A program made the position numbers and the translations under genes. A stretch of 51,520 bases of DNA from Flammula alnicola (lineage: Eukaryota > Basidiomycota > Agaricomycetes > Agaricales > Strophariaceae). The stretch is from NCBI GenBank assembly GCA_015499995.1, contig JADNRV010000337.1, positions 1-51,520 on the forward strand, read 5' to 3'. The first letter of the stretch is position 1. Each line of letters opens with the position of its first letter. Below, piece after piece: positions 19,796 to 29,328 of the stretch. The notes beneath the pieces are model-generated. The model was not told where the DNA came from, did not search any database, and was given only the letters and a program-made list of their open reading frames with translations.

Positions 19796-21938
19796 CACTA
19801 GGTGCGGCGCCCTATGAGGCAGCATCGGGAACTTGGGGCACCCGAATAGATGAGCGCGCATTTGAGGATAAACCCCACACGTACACCCGAGAGCCAATGG
19901 GTCATCGATTTTGAACCGCTCGTAGTACGAGCCGATCGGAGCATGATTCGTTATTACACGGCACATGCAGGCGAACAACTAAGAGTTGCGACCGCCAGAT
20001 TCAAGCCACGGCCCACCACGAACGGGGGTCGGACGGAGAGGATTACCCTTTAGATCCTCGAGTTCCAAGAAATTGGAACCAAGCAAGAAGGGCTGCTCGT
20101 CGACTGATGTCTTCCAGACAGCCCTTGCGGTTTGGTCAGCCTTGGCCTTAAGCCAGGCGACCAACAGAGGAGTATCCGGGGTGACGTGCACCCCTGGAAA
20201 CCCCGCAACGAGGTCATGAGCCTCTTGGTGTATGTCCCACTCCATATCAGAGGGGGACTCTGCAAAAGCGACTTTACGGTTACCGCCACCATGGAACCAT
20301 CGCTCAAGTGTCCGACAGACGATCAGTGATGAAGCCTGATTCGAATGTGGGGAAGGGTCCACTGATAGGCGCGCAGCATGCATCGCATCAGTGAATATAA
20401 CAATACGGGTGACATCTCCGAACGCAACAGCGGCAGAAATGGCAATCGCAATAGCAGCGAGCTCAGTGTCAGTGCTGATAGCGCGCCCGACAGAGTGGCA
20501 TCTGGCTAAAACCTGTGCCCCCTGTCGTTTGAGTACAACACCAGTAGCCGCCTGCCAGGGCTTCGGGGGGACCGAGCCGTCGACTCCAGCGTAGACAGTT
20601 CCTGGTTCATCGTCGCACTTCTCGACGAGCTTATCCAGTATGATTTTCCAAGCCGCCTCGGGGTCTACAGCCCCGGAACGAGTTGGGTAATTGAGAAACT
20701 TGAACCGGCTAGCATGCCGATCCATGAGACGATGACCTGGCCTGGCATCTGGAGCAAAAGGCTCCAGATTTTCCAGACTGGAAGGGTGGAACAGTGCGTT
20801 CCCCATAAGTCTGCCGGTCACTTTATGACGGTGATCGACAGGGATATGCTCGATGGCCCTCCGATGAGGGATGGCCTTCTTTAGAAGAGGGCCCGCCATA
20901 AAAGAGCGGACCGGGTGGGTATCAGACAGAATGGAAATCCGGGCAATAGCCCTAGAATTCAGTCTATCCAAAAGTATGGGGATGGGGAGGAGGCCCGCAA
21001 GAGCCTCCACCCCTCCTGAGGGTGAGGTGCGAAAACACCCAGTGATCCAAAGTCCAGCCTTACGCTGAACGTTAGTGAGTTGCGCCATAAGTCCCTTGCA
21101 CCGGGCGTTACGGAAGTACCACATGCGATACCCATATGTGACTATAGGAATAATGCATGTGCGATAGAGGAGGCGCTTCTGAATGGGCGTCAATCCTCTA
21201 GTAGAAGACCCAAGCATTTTCATTGATACAACCGATGTAAATCCCTTGGTCGAATAGTAACGCACATGCTCATTAAATGAGAGCTTGCGGTCAAAATAGA
21301 ACCCCAAATAATGCCAGAACGGCTTAGGTTGGAGTGGGGTAGCACCAGTATAGGGCGCCTCGCCCAAATCAATGCTCGGATTATACCTGTCGCGCGATCG
21401 GTCGAAGTGGAAAACCTCCGACTTGGCGTGCTCAAGTGCAAGTGCAAACTTAGTGAAAAGCTCGAATACAATCTTGTAAGCTTTTTGAAGGTTTACAATA
21501 TTGGAGTCTAGATCCGGTCCCTGCGATATGATGGTACCATCATTGACATAAGACAGGAGGTCAACCTCAAGACGAATCTCAAGGCACCTCTTGTAGAACA
21601 GGCGCATAATGGGCGCCAAGTAAATAGCCGACAGGACTGGAGACAAGGCAGAGCCCTGACCCACACCTACATCGGCCTGGAGAGGATCGGACAAGAAGGA
21701 ATTCCACGCATAGCGTGTCTTTCTCTCAACCAGATATGAACTGAAAAACTTGACCACCAAGGGTGGAAAGCCAAGCTTCCGAAGGACAATCACAAGCACT
21801 TCATGATTAAGGGAAGGGAAGAACTGAGCGAGGTCGAAAGCGACCACGCTAGTCTTTAACCCCTTCGCCCACCCCGCCCGCACCATGTGCGTTAAGAACA
21901 GGCCTGCATCCTCAGTGGAGCGCCCTCGGACGCCACCC
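19796..21938 (-). pseudogene. LINE-A ORF2: RT palm to RNase H, catalytic mutant
   Basis: Family 2 ORF2 on the minus strand. From 21938 it reads STEDAGLFLTHMVRAGWAKG, FDLAQFFPSLNHEV and GVGQGSALSPVLSAIYLAP, then LLSYVNDGTIISQ. The usual catalytic YVDD is YVND here, a loss of one metal-binding aspartate near 21545. The thumb and RNase H follow (AGVDGSVPPKPW, STDTELAAIAIA, IFTDAMHAARLSVDPS). After GPWLESGGRNS the glutamine codon is TAG (near 19979). The zinc-finger-like CTCGVYPQMRAHLFGC lies beyond the stop. All three defects indicate a dead element. Confidence 0.88.
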
Positions 21939-22637
21939 TTTTTTTTTTTTTTTTTTTTTTAAATCAACAGTTTATATTCCGAAACTCGAACACAGCTCGG
22001 ACTCTAACTAATACAAACGAGTACGCTACAATACCCATCGCAAAAGAAAGAAATTGGTTGCTCGCAGGGGAGCATGCGGCGCGCGCGAGCGCGACGCGGG
22101 CGAGACTGCGCAGCAGCCTGAAACCCAAATGACGGACCTCGCAGCCCAGGAAATACAAACGCGCGGCGTTGTTAACGCTACCGAACGTAAGGTAGATGTG
22201 GATTAAAAGGGTGGACAGGGGGGTCACCCAGATGAAGTCAGAGCTTGCCCGGCTCTCCCCACTTCGTTGGCAAACTCGACGTTGTCGTTACACCATGGCG
22301 AGTCCTCCAAGTGATGCGTGCCATAGACTCAGAGAGTCACAAGCGAAGCCATGCAACGAACACAGCTGCGGCCCTCGCGGGATTTATCACACCATAATGG
22401 AAACACCTTTGGGCACTAGGTCTTGGGCCAAGGCCCCGACGACACCTAGGATCACCCCCCATCCAGAGTCCCTCATCCGACTCCGGCTGGGGGCCGGTTG
22501 AAAGCAAACGCCGTAACGTTGTCAGTCAAAAATTTCTCAAGACCCCACACTAAGTGCGGGGCCCTGTGAGGTAGCATCGGGAACTTCGGGCACCCAAAGA
22601 GATGGTCGCGCGTCTGAGGATATACCCCACATGTACA
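21939..22637 (-). other. LINE family 2 tail of chimera 3
   Basis: Short ORF2 C-terminal remnant ending near 22496, then the family 2 3' UTR with the GTAGCGTTAACAACGCCGC stem-loop near 22166-22184 and the GGCTGC-TGC-GCAGTC-type hairpin near 22105. Poly(T) on the plus strand marks the poly(A) end at 21939. Confidence 0.84.
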
Positions 22638-23856
22638 CGAAGTTTAGGGCCCCCCTTGCAGGGAGCCCTATTGGCGCGAACCTCGGGATTTCGGCGGGGA
22701 TTGGAACCCCGCTTACTCAACCAACGACCAGCTTTATCCGTCAAACTCTGCCCAGTCGGTCGACCTTCACTCAGAAAGCCTTCCTATATGGTGCTGCTCC
22801 TTTTTTAGGGGCGTCTTACACGGCACCAGGGTCGGCTTACACCCGAGCTACGGCTTTGCCCTAGGGCCAGGGTCGATTTACATCTCGAGCTACGGCTTTG
22901 CACCTCCCATATGGGTAACTGAACTCGGCCCGACTGCCTTCTTTCAGATTACCCGCGATCGCGCGCCAACACCCCGGCTTCAACTTAAGCCCGAACACGG
23001 TCTATTATACCGGGTCGGACCGACAGAGGATATAGATCTCTCGAGCCAGGTTAGAGGGACTACCTCAGCCTGCTACGGCCCAGCCGACACCGGGCGCTAC
23101 CCCGGCCGTACCTTCCCGTCCCCCAGCATACGGTTCATTTACACCTATGTCGCACAGCCCACAGGCCTCCCACATGCAACGGCGGCACGGATCCCCAGTA
23201 TGTCCAGAGTCTCTGTCTTGCAGGAGGCGCCCCGGCTGTGCGGCCGGGGAGAACAGACTCCTACTAACGACTGGGTCCACATAATTCCCAGCGTTGGGTG
23301 TCCTGTCCTGGGTTTCGGCTGAGGTCCCTCGCGGGGAGCCTAGCCCAGGTCGGATGGTTCTCAGGCCTATACCCAATATCTTATCGTGTCCTATCCTTTC
23401 GGCCCCTTGCGGGGTATTATCCTTGGTGCTCAACCTTAGTCAGCATTCCGCGGAATCGTTTGGACCCCGGACACTCCCACCACAGCCCACTGGCCTCCCA
23501 CATGGTGTTCATAGCGCCCAACCGCTGCGGCGGCCCTTAGGCCATTGCTCCCTACAGCGAGGAGACCGTCCCACGGTGCACCTGCTACGCCCCACAACAT
23601 GGCGGACGATTTATGCCAGCTCCAAAGTATGCCCCCATGTCACCCAAAGGGGACCGCAGTGGTCCGCCCAGGCCCCTTAGACCACGATACACCGACAACG
23701 CGCCCAGCGGCAGACGAATTACATCAGCATTCCACGGAATGGAACCCAGGTCACAAGCTTATGGTACTTGCTATGTGCAGGAATCGAACCCACAACCTCT
23801 CGGATGGTGCACAGCCACCCTTAAGGGCAACACAGTAACCGCTAAGCCACCACGCC
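22638..23856 (-). mobile_element. tRNA-headed retroposon body, copy 3
   Basis: About 1.2 kb noncoding unit. A box on the minus strand at 23849-23839 and B box at 23790-23780. The 3' hairpin AGGGCTCCCT-GCAA-GGGGGGCCCT is at 22669-22646, then CTAAACTTC and the LINE junction. The T-arm-like GCGGGG-TTCCAAT-CCCCGC hairpin is also present (near 22693-22711). No sense-strand TTTT was seen. The palindrome ATTCCGCGGAAT lies near 23444-23455. Confidence 0.8.
23780..23849 (-). promoter_or_regulatory. tRNA-like Pol III promoter (A and B boxes), copy 3
   Basis: TGGCTTAGCGG (23849-23839) and GGTTCGATTCC (23790-23780) on the minus strand, 48 nt apart, both consensus. The spacing is the same as in copies 1, 2 and 4. 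Confidence 0.83.
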
Positions 23857-24483
23857 CCCTCGGACGCCACCCACTTGGTTAGGATGAAATATATCCATTC
23901 CGACACCGTCGAATTGAATGCGATTCGAGATCATCTTCTCGATGAGTTTACCTATGGTATTCAAGAGCACAATAGGCCTGAATGCCTTAGGAGTGGAATA
24001 GGACGGCTTGCCCGGCTTGGGGATGATGACCGACATGGAGTCCTTAAAAGGAGACGGCCAATAGCCTACACGCATGCAGGCATTGGCAATCGAGAGGAGC
24101 ACCTCAACAGAGTGAGGGTCACGATGTACAATCTTCTTCAGGTGGGACCAGTTGACATGGTCCGGACCTGGAGAAGAAAGACCGGAACACGCAGAGAGAG
24201 CCTCTGTGAGTTCCAGCGGGGAGAAGAGGACCCATTCCCGAGCAGGTAGCTGAGGAATGGAGTCCAGGAGATCAGCGTCGTATGTTCGGTCAGACGCGGA
24301 ATTGTATGTGCCATGCAGGGCATCCCACAGGGCAGGCATGTCATTGCAAGGCTCTCCAAGATACTGGATAGCCTCACTGGGAGGTAGTTTCCATTGCTGG
24401 ACCCAATTCATTAGGTCCCACGGGTGCTTGTTAACAGACGCGATCTCTGCGATCCGTTGATCGAAGAAGACGCGCTTGACATT
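23857..24483 (-). pseudogene. LINE-A ORF2: linker and RT fingers
   Basis: Middle of LINE-A ORF2 on the minus strand: PWDLMNWVQQWKLPPSEAIQ, HGTYNSASDRTYDADLLDS, SPLELTEALSACSGLSSPGPD, the RT entry VIIPKPGKPSYSTPKAFRPI and IGKLIEKMISNRIQFD, and NQVGGVRG at the chimera 3 insertion point. Open reading frame, no stops seen. It continues in frame at 21938. Confidence 0.87.
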
Positions 24484-26157
24484 TTTTTTTTTTTTTTTTT
24501 TAAATCAACGGTTTATATTCCGGCGCACGAAAGCAGCCCGGTCTCTAACTAATACAAATGAAGATGGAATACTACGCATGCAGAAGAAAGAATTTAGCTC
24601 GACGGCGAGCAAGCGACGCGCGGGCGAGGTGGTGCAGCCGCCTGAAACCAAGATAGGTAGTCTCGCAACTACAGATTGTCCATCGTTGCAGCGTTGTTAA
24701 CGCTACCGCACGAACGGCAGATAGGAATATTGGGATGGACAGGGGGGTCATCCAGATGTGAGAAGAGCCTGCCAGGCCCTCCCCGATTCACCGGTAAAAT
24801 CAACGTGGTCATAGCTAAGCAGGAGCCGCAGCCCCCACCGCCGTCAACCAGGTCGGGTCCTCTGCAAGTGATGCATGAAGCCAACTCAGGGAGTCGACCC
24901 CACCAGGACTGGAACGACCAGCCCTCTCGCCTCTCGCGAAGTCCGCCATCACTGTGACTCAATGCAGAAACACCTGTGGGCAACAGGCCGCTTTGACCGC
25001 GGCGCCGCTCGCACCCAGAATCGCCCCCCGCCCAGAATCCCTCATCCGACTCCAGCAGGGTGCCGGGAGAAGGAGAATGCCGTAGGGTGCTCCAACAGAT
25101 AAGTCGCCAGCTCCGAAACAAGTTTCGGCTTCCAGCGAGTCCAAGGCTGCTTTTTGCACTTGAAAATATGATCGCGAGTCTGAGGATAAACCCCACACTC
25201 ACAACCGAGGGCCCTAGGGTCGTCGATTTTGAACCGCTCGTAGTACGAGCCGATCGGCGCATGATTCGTAATTAAATGGCACATGCGGGCAAAGAGTGAT
25301 ATGCTCTGACTGCCAGCTTCAAGCCAAGGTCCCCCGCGAGTGGGACTAGGCTGGACAGGGTCCCTGTTCAACCCTTGCAGCTCCATAAAGTTGGAGCCAA
25401 GCAGGAATGGCTGATCGGAAACTCTTTGTTTCCAATCTGCGCGTGCCGATTTGTCCACGAAATCGCGGACATACTGGAGAGAGAGTTTGGTGGTAGGAAT
25501 GACGGCAACGCCGCGCATACCAGCAACGAGATCGTGTGCTTCATTCTGAACACCCCACTCCATGTCGGAGGGAGACTCGATAAACGTAACCTTATGGTCA
25601 GGCGAACGCCTGAACCATGGCTCAAGTATACGACACACCATCAGTGACTGAGACTGGAAAGAGTGCGGAGAGGGATCCACCGAGAGGTGCACGGCATGCA
25701 TCGCATCAGTGAAGATAGTAACGTGTTTGACATCCCCAAAACCAACGGCATTGGAGATGGCAACGCGAATAGCAAAGAGTTCTGCATCCGTAGACGAGGC
25801 CCTCCCGGCAGCATGACACCCAGAATAAACCTGTGCGCCCTGCCGTTTGATAACAACACCAGTGGCGGCTTGCCACCCCAGAGGGCAGGAGCCGTCAACA
25901 CCAGCGTATGCAGCGTCTGGATCGTCCTCGAGAGACTCGAGAGACGCATCCAGGATAAGCTTCCAAGCCGCTTCAGGATCTTCAGACCTGCTAAAGCGTG
26001 GCTTGGAAAGCCACTTGAACCGATCGGCATAGCGATCGAGGACTCGATAACCCGGACGAGCCTCAGGAGCAAAAGGCTCCGTAGACTCAACAGGGACATT
26101 GGAATAATTTACATTATCCATAAGAGCACCCGTCACCTTACGGCGATGGGCGGCAGG
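24484..26157 (-). mobile_element. LINE-F, 5'-truncated LINE (family 1)
   Basis: Insertion in LINE-A ORF2 with a 16-bp TSD agacgcgcttgacatt (24468-24483 and 26158-26173). On the minus strand it keeps ORF2 from AAHRRKVTGALMDNVNYSNV (upstream of RNase H) to the stop (26157-25042), then a 3' UTR of about 540 bp and poly(A) seen as poly(T) at 24484-24500. The coding part is open without a stop: RNase H AGVDGSCPLGW, TDAELFAIR, IFTDAMHAVHLSVDPS and NEAHDL, then the CECGVYPQTRDHIFKC finger. It lacks endonuclease and RT. It looks young. Confidence 0.9.
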
Positions 26158-27220
26158 AGACGCGCTTGACATTCCGGACTACATTCCGGAAAGATTTCCA
26201 ATTCTCGGCAGATTGCTCTAGCCGGTACTGGTGTATAGCGTCTTGGCACTCCTGGTTCCACCAGGGCTTAGATCGCTTTGTGATTGAGGACTCTTTGGCA
26301 TGGGACTCCCATGCACCAGAGAAGACTGAGGCCACAGCTTGCGCCGCGGCCTCAATCTGTTCCTCAGAATTCAGTGGAGCACGCGGGTCGATGGCCGCCA
26401 AGCCCGAGCTGATAGAGTTAACAAACGCAGGGATTGCGTCTATAGGAAGCGACATCTGAACCGCCCCTTCAGGGGCGGGAAGGATGTCCAGTGTAGTATA
26501 AATCGGAATGTGATCCGACTTAAGCTGGTTTCGCGGGAGGCGGACTGTGGTATAGTTCAACACCTGGTCGGGTGGAACGAAGGCCAGATCGATCACCGTT
26601 TTGTGTTTGGTGCGATCCCTCGGAATGTGGGTGGGACCCGGATTGCTGAAAGCAGCAAGTTCGAGCCCAAGAATAGCCGCAGACTGCTGCAGCGACAGAG
26701 AGCACCCCTCCCGAGAGGAACCAGGGTCCCAATCCGGAGAGTGCACATTAAAGTCTCCCATCATCAAATGACAACGTGGAAGCTCATGATCGTGATTTTT
26801 GAGCCAGTTAATGGCCCCATGATCGGAGTCTGAATATACATTCAGCAGATAGAAGGTACTTTCGCCCGAGGAGAGCGAAAGCGCCATGATGTCGGGATGG
26901 TCAATGTCATCCCTACGTTGGGACGGGCGATATCGGGTCAGCCTAGTCGAAACATAGGTCATGACCCGAGGTCGCTCGTCGGGATCGGCAGAGGGGCGCA
27001 CCATAGCCAGCCAGTCTGGGTGGTTGGGCGCTCCAATTACATCTTCACCCTTTCTGCTTTTTGCAGACGGGGCAGTTCTTATGTGCCTCCAGGGAGGCTC
27101 TTGGATGAAAAGCACATCATATATATTACTACATGTACTCAGGATTACATCGAGGGACACCCCGTCCCTCGCCACGTTCCAACTCATCACCCGCACCTCA
27201 TCAAGCATCTGTGCCTGCAT
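26158..27220 (-). pseudogene. LINE-A ORF2 N-terminus: APE-type endonuclease
   Basis: The endonuclease makes the nick that primes reverse transcription. The ATG at 27220 overlaps the ORF1 stop (TAATG). Visible motifs: VMSWNVARDG, FIQEPPWRHIRTA, RVMTYVSTRL, YLLNVYSDSDHGAINWL, MMGDFNVHSPDWDPG, SNPGPTHIPRD and LKSDHIPIYTTLD. These cover the N, E, D/N and DH positions of the APE fold. A linker with RSKPWWNQECQDAI follows. The frame is open up to the LINE-F insertion site and then continues at 24467. This domain alone looks intact, but the downstream RT is mutated. Confidence 0.9.
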
Positions 27221-27269
27221 TAAGCTACGTTATGTGAGTGGAGGACCTGACGCTGAGTCCAAAACTCAC
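27220..27269 (-). pseudogene. LINE-A ORF1, last codons
   Basis: End of ORF1 (EFWTQRQVLHSHN-type sequence) with TAA at 27222-27220, overlapping the ORF2 ATG by one base. LINE-C cuts it at 27269, where agtccaaaactcac (27256-27269) is duplicated at 33717-33730. Confidence 0.85.
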
Positions 27270-27334
27270 CACCTCCTCCTTATTCGGTAACCACTTCGTG
27301 GGACCATGGGAAACAATCGACAGATAACATATCA
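27270..27334 (+). other. LINE-C 5' UTR
   Basis: 65-nt leader beginning CACCTCCTCCTTATTCGGTAACC. It is shorter than the leaders of LINE-B and LINE-E because the AGCGCT repeat segment is missing. It ends at ATG 27335. Confidence 0.7.
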
Positions 27335-29326
27335 ATGCCCCCCAAACCCGGTTCTGGTGGCGATCTGCCAAGCGGATCTCGCGCATCGGAGAGATTGTCT
27401 GGATCTGCGCCTCGGCGCACCCCCACAACTGGCTCGTCATCTGCTTCGGCGGCGGCAGCCTCTACCCCTGCGTCTCCCTCTCCTCAGAGGCAGACGTACT
27501 CATCTACAGTCCCTCAACAACAGCGGGACAAAACCCCAGTCAGTGAGCGCGAGCGCACTCCTGTCTTTACTCCGTCGGCCCTGCCACCTCAGCAGGATCC
27601 GTCCCATTACCTCACGGATGAGGATGTCGTTCTCGATTATGAGGCGACTCCTCCCCCTGCTTCTCAATCGACAGCAGATCCCGCCCTGGAGGGTGAGCTC
27701 ACATCTGCACTCGATGATATGTCCAGGAGTGCGAGGGCCATTGCAGCATGGATGAGGGGAAACCCGAGTTCATCTGATGATGCCCTCGCTCGCCCTGCAA
27801 CTGATCTCGCTGCTGCGATCGCCTCTCTGGTGGCTGCAGCTGAATCTACTGGATGGACCGATATTACTGCGTCCGTCGTCGGAGACGAAGCCCTCTCTCT
27901 GGGGTATGTCATCGGAGAGACCGTCTCAGGCCCAGACGACACCGTCATGAGGCCCAACACCGTCCCCTTCGCCCAGATCGACCCCCATTCCAGTGATGCG
28001 GAGTCGTCTGCCATGGAGACTGACACCACCTCACGCCCTCCCCCTCCTCGTCAGGATAAGGGGAAGGGTAGAGCCCCCACGAGCAAGGTGGGCCCAGCTT
28101 CGTCGCAGCCTTCGGCTGCGCCAAAGCAGGGTCCTCCTGCTCCCCGCCAGTCTCGCAAGAGGCCGGCGGATTCTTACTTGAGGCCTCCGCCTCCTATTCC
28201 TACTGCCACGAAGCCGAAACCCCGCAAGCGCACTTTTGCTGAGCTTGCGGCGGCCAACCCTTTGTCGCAACGAGATCCTGCCATGGGCCCTAGTGCTCTT
28301 GCCAGGTATCCACCTCCGCCCCGCGTCCCTGTGATGCAAGCGGCCATCAATGAGCGGGTTTCTGCTGCCAAGAGGCAGAAGAAGCACCCCTCTTTTACCA
28401 CTGCTGGCCCGTCACGCAAGCAGATCCTCCTCGCGTTTAGCGGCCCCTACACGAAGCCGCATGACATGAAACTCGTCGACCTGGTCCACAAGGTCGACAA
28501 AGCCTTCCGCGACGCAGGCAGTGCCAATCGGGTGCTGTCCGCCTCGCACGCATACGATGGCATTTCTCTTGCCACCTCCCTTGTATCCACCCAGAGCGAT
28601 CTCGATATCGCCCGAGGGTGGGTGCATAGAATCCTTCCGGAGTCTGACACTGTCAAGGTGTCGGTCAGCCTCCCTTCTTCCACCTCGTACCTCCGGGTAC
28701 TTGACCTACCCGCTTACGGCGATTTCGCCAGTAAGACCCTTACCACAGGGGCCGAAGTGAAGATGGCAATTCTTGCCTCTCCACTTTCCGTCTTCGCGCC
28801 TTTCAAATCCGAGCCACGGATTAAGCGCAACTCCCCGGCGAGCACCACTTGTGTGGCGTTCATCAATATCTGGGACTCTCAGTCGGGAGCCCACGCGAAG
28901 GCTCTCATCAACAAGACCTTCATGTTCCGTGGCAGGGCTTACCGCATTCTTGCGGTGCGCGCCAGCCCCGGCGTCCCTCTTTGCAATAGATGCTGGAGGT
29001 GGGGCCATCCATCTAACGTTTGCAGGGCTCCCCAGCCCCGCTGCGCTCATTGCTCCGGGCCACACGGGGAGGAGGTACATCGTATCGCCGCTTTGTGTTG
29101 CAAGGGAAATCCCAAGGCAACTCCACCTGTCCCACCTACCCCCGGTGGGGTGGACTGCCCTCATGCCCCGCGATGCCCTAATTGTAAGGGCGCGCATAAA
29201 CCTTACGACAGAAAGTGTCATTTCTGGCACAACCGGTACGATCGTGAATGGATCGATGCCAAATATGCCCAGGTATGTGATTATTGGAATCATCGTCGTG
29301 CACTCTACTCACAAAACGTAGCTTAA
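27335..29326 (+). CDS. LINE-C ORF1, CCHC zinc-knuckle RNA-binding protein (complete)
   Basis: 663-aa ORF1 protein, expected to bind the element's own RNA and form the retrotransposition particle. The N-terminal third is low-complexity, rich in S, T, P, A and Q (SPSPQRQTYSSTVPQQQRD). Basic proline-rich segments RKRPADSYLRPPPPIPTATK and KPRKRTFAELAAANPLSQRD follow near residues 270-320. A central domain (residues about 345-540) includes ILLAFSGPYTKPHDMKLVDL and FINIWDSQSGAHAKALINKT. The C-terminus has three knuckles: CNRCWRWGHPSNVC (C-x2-C-x4-H-x4-C, about residue 550), CAHCSGPH, and CPNCKGAHKPYDRKC (about residue 614). MPPKPGSGGD is the conserved family start. The stop TAA overlaps the ORF2 ATG. 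No frame defect was found. The function is inferred from family architecture. Confidence 0.9.
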   Translation: MPPKPGSGGDLPSGSRASERLSGSAPRRTPTTGSSSASAAAASTPASPSPQRQTYSSTVPQQQRDKTPVSERERTPVFTPSALPPQQDPSHYLTDEDVVLDYEATPPPASQSTADPALEGELTSALDDMSRSARAIAAWMRGNPSSSDDALARPATDLAAAIASLVAAAESTGWTDITASVVGDEALSLGYVIGETVSGPDDTVMRPNTVPFAQIDPHSSDAESSAMETDTTSRPPPPRQDKGKGRAPTSKVGPASSQPSAAPKQGPPAPRQSRKRPADSYLRPPPPIPTATKPKPRKRTFAELAAANPLSQRDPAMGPSALARYPPPPRVPVMQAAINERVSAAKRQKKHPSFTTAGPSRKQILLAFSGPYTKPHDMKLVDLVHKVDKAFRDAGSANRVLSASHAYDGISLATSLVSTQSDLDIARGWVHRILPESDTVKVSVSLPSSTSYLRVLDLPAYGDFASKTLTTGAEVKMAILASPLSVFAPFKSEPRIKRNSPASTTCVAFINIWDSQSGAHAKALINKTFMFRGRAYRILAVRASPGVPLCNRCWRWGHPSNVCRAPQPRCAHCSGPHGEEVHRIAALCCKGNPKATPPVPPTPGGVDCPHAPRCPNCKGAHKPYDRKCHFWHNRYDREWIDAKYAQVCDYWNHRRALYSQNVA

Positions 29327-29328
29327 TG
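29324..29328 (+). promoter_or_regulatory. UAAUG stop/start overlap between LINE ORF1 and ORF2
   Basis: TAATG: the TAA of ORF1 and the ATG of ORF2 share one A. The same arrangement occurs at 14581-14585, 27222-27218 (minus) and 42205-42209. In the silkworm LINE SART1 a UAAUG junction is known to couple translation by termination and reinitiation. Its conservation across all four junctions here suggests the same mechanism. Confidence 0.8.

Larger units (their letters stand above)
21939..23856 (-). mobile_element. Chimera 3: tRNA-headed RNA fused to a LINE tail
   Basis: Insertion in LINE-A ORF2 with a 16-bp TSD ccctcggacgccaccc at 21923-21938 and 23857-23872 around the whole composite. On the minus strand: tRNA-like head (from 23856), body to about 22638, then the family 2 LINE coding end, 3' UTR and poly(A) (poly(T) at 21939-21960). 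The LINE is entered at YPTCT within the C-terminal zinc-finger-like region, later than in chimera 1, so this is a separate fusion event or a re-fusion. The body is very similar to chimera 1. Confidence 0.88.
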
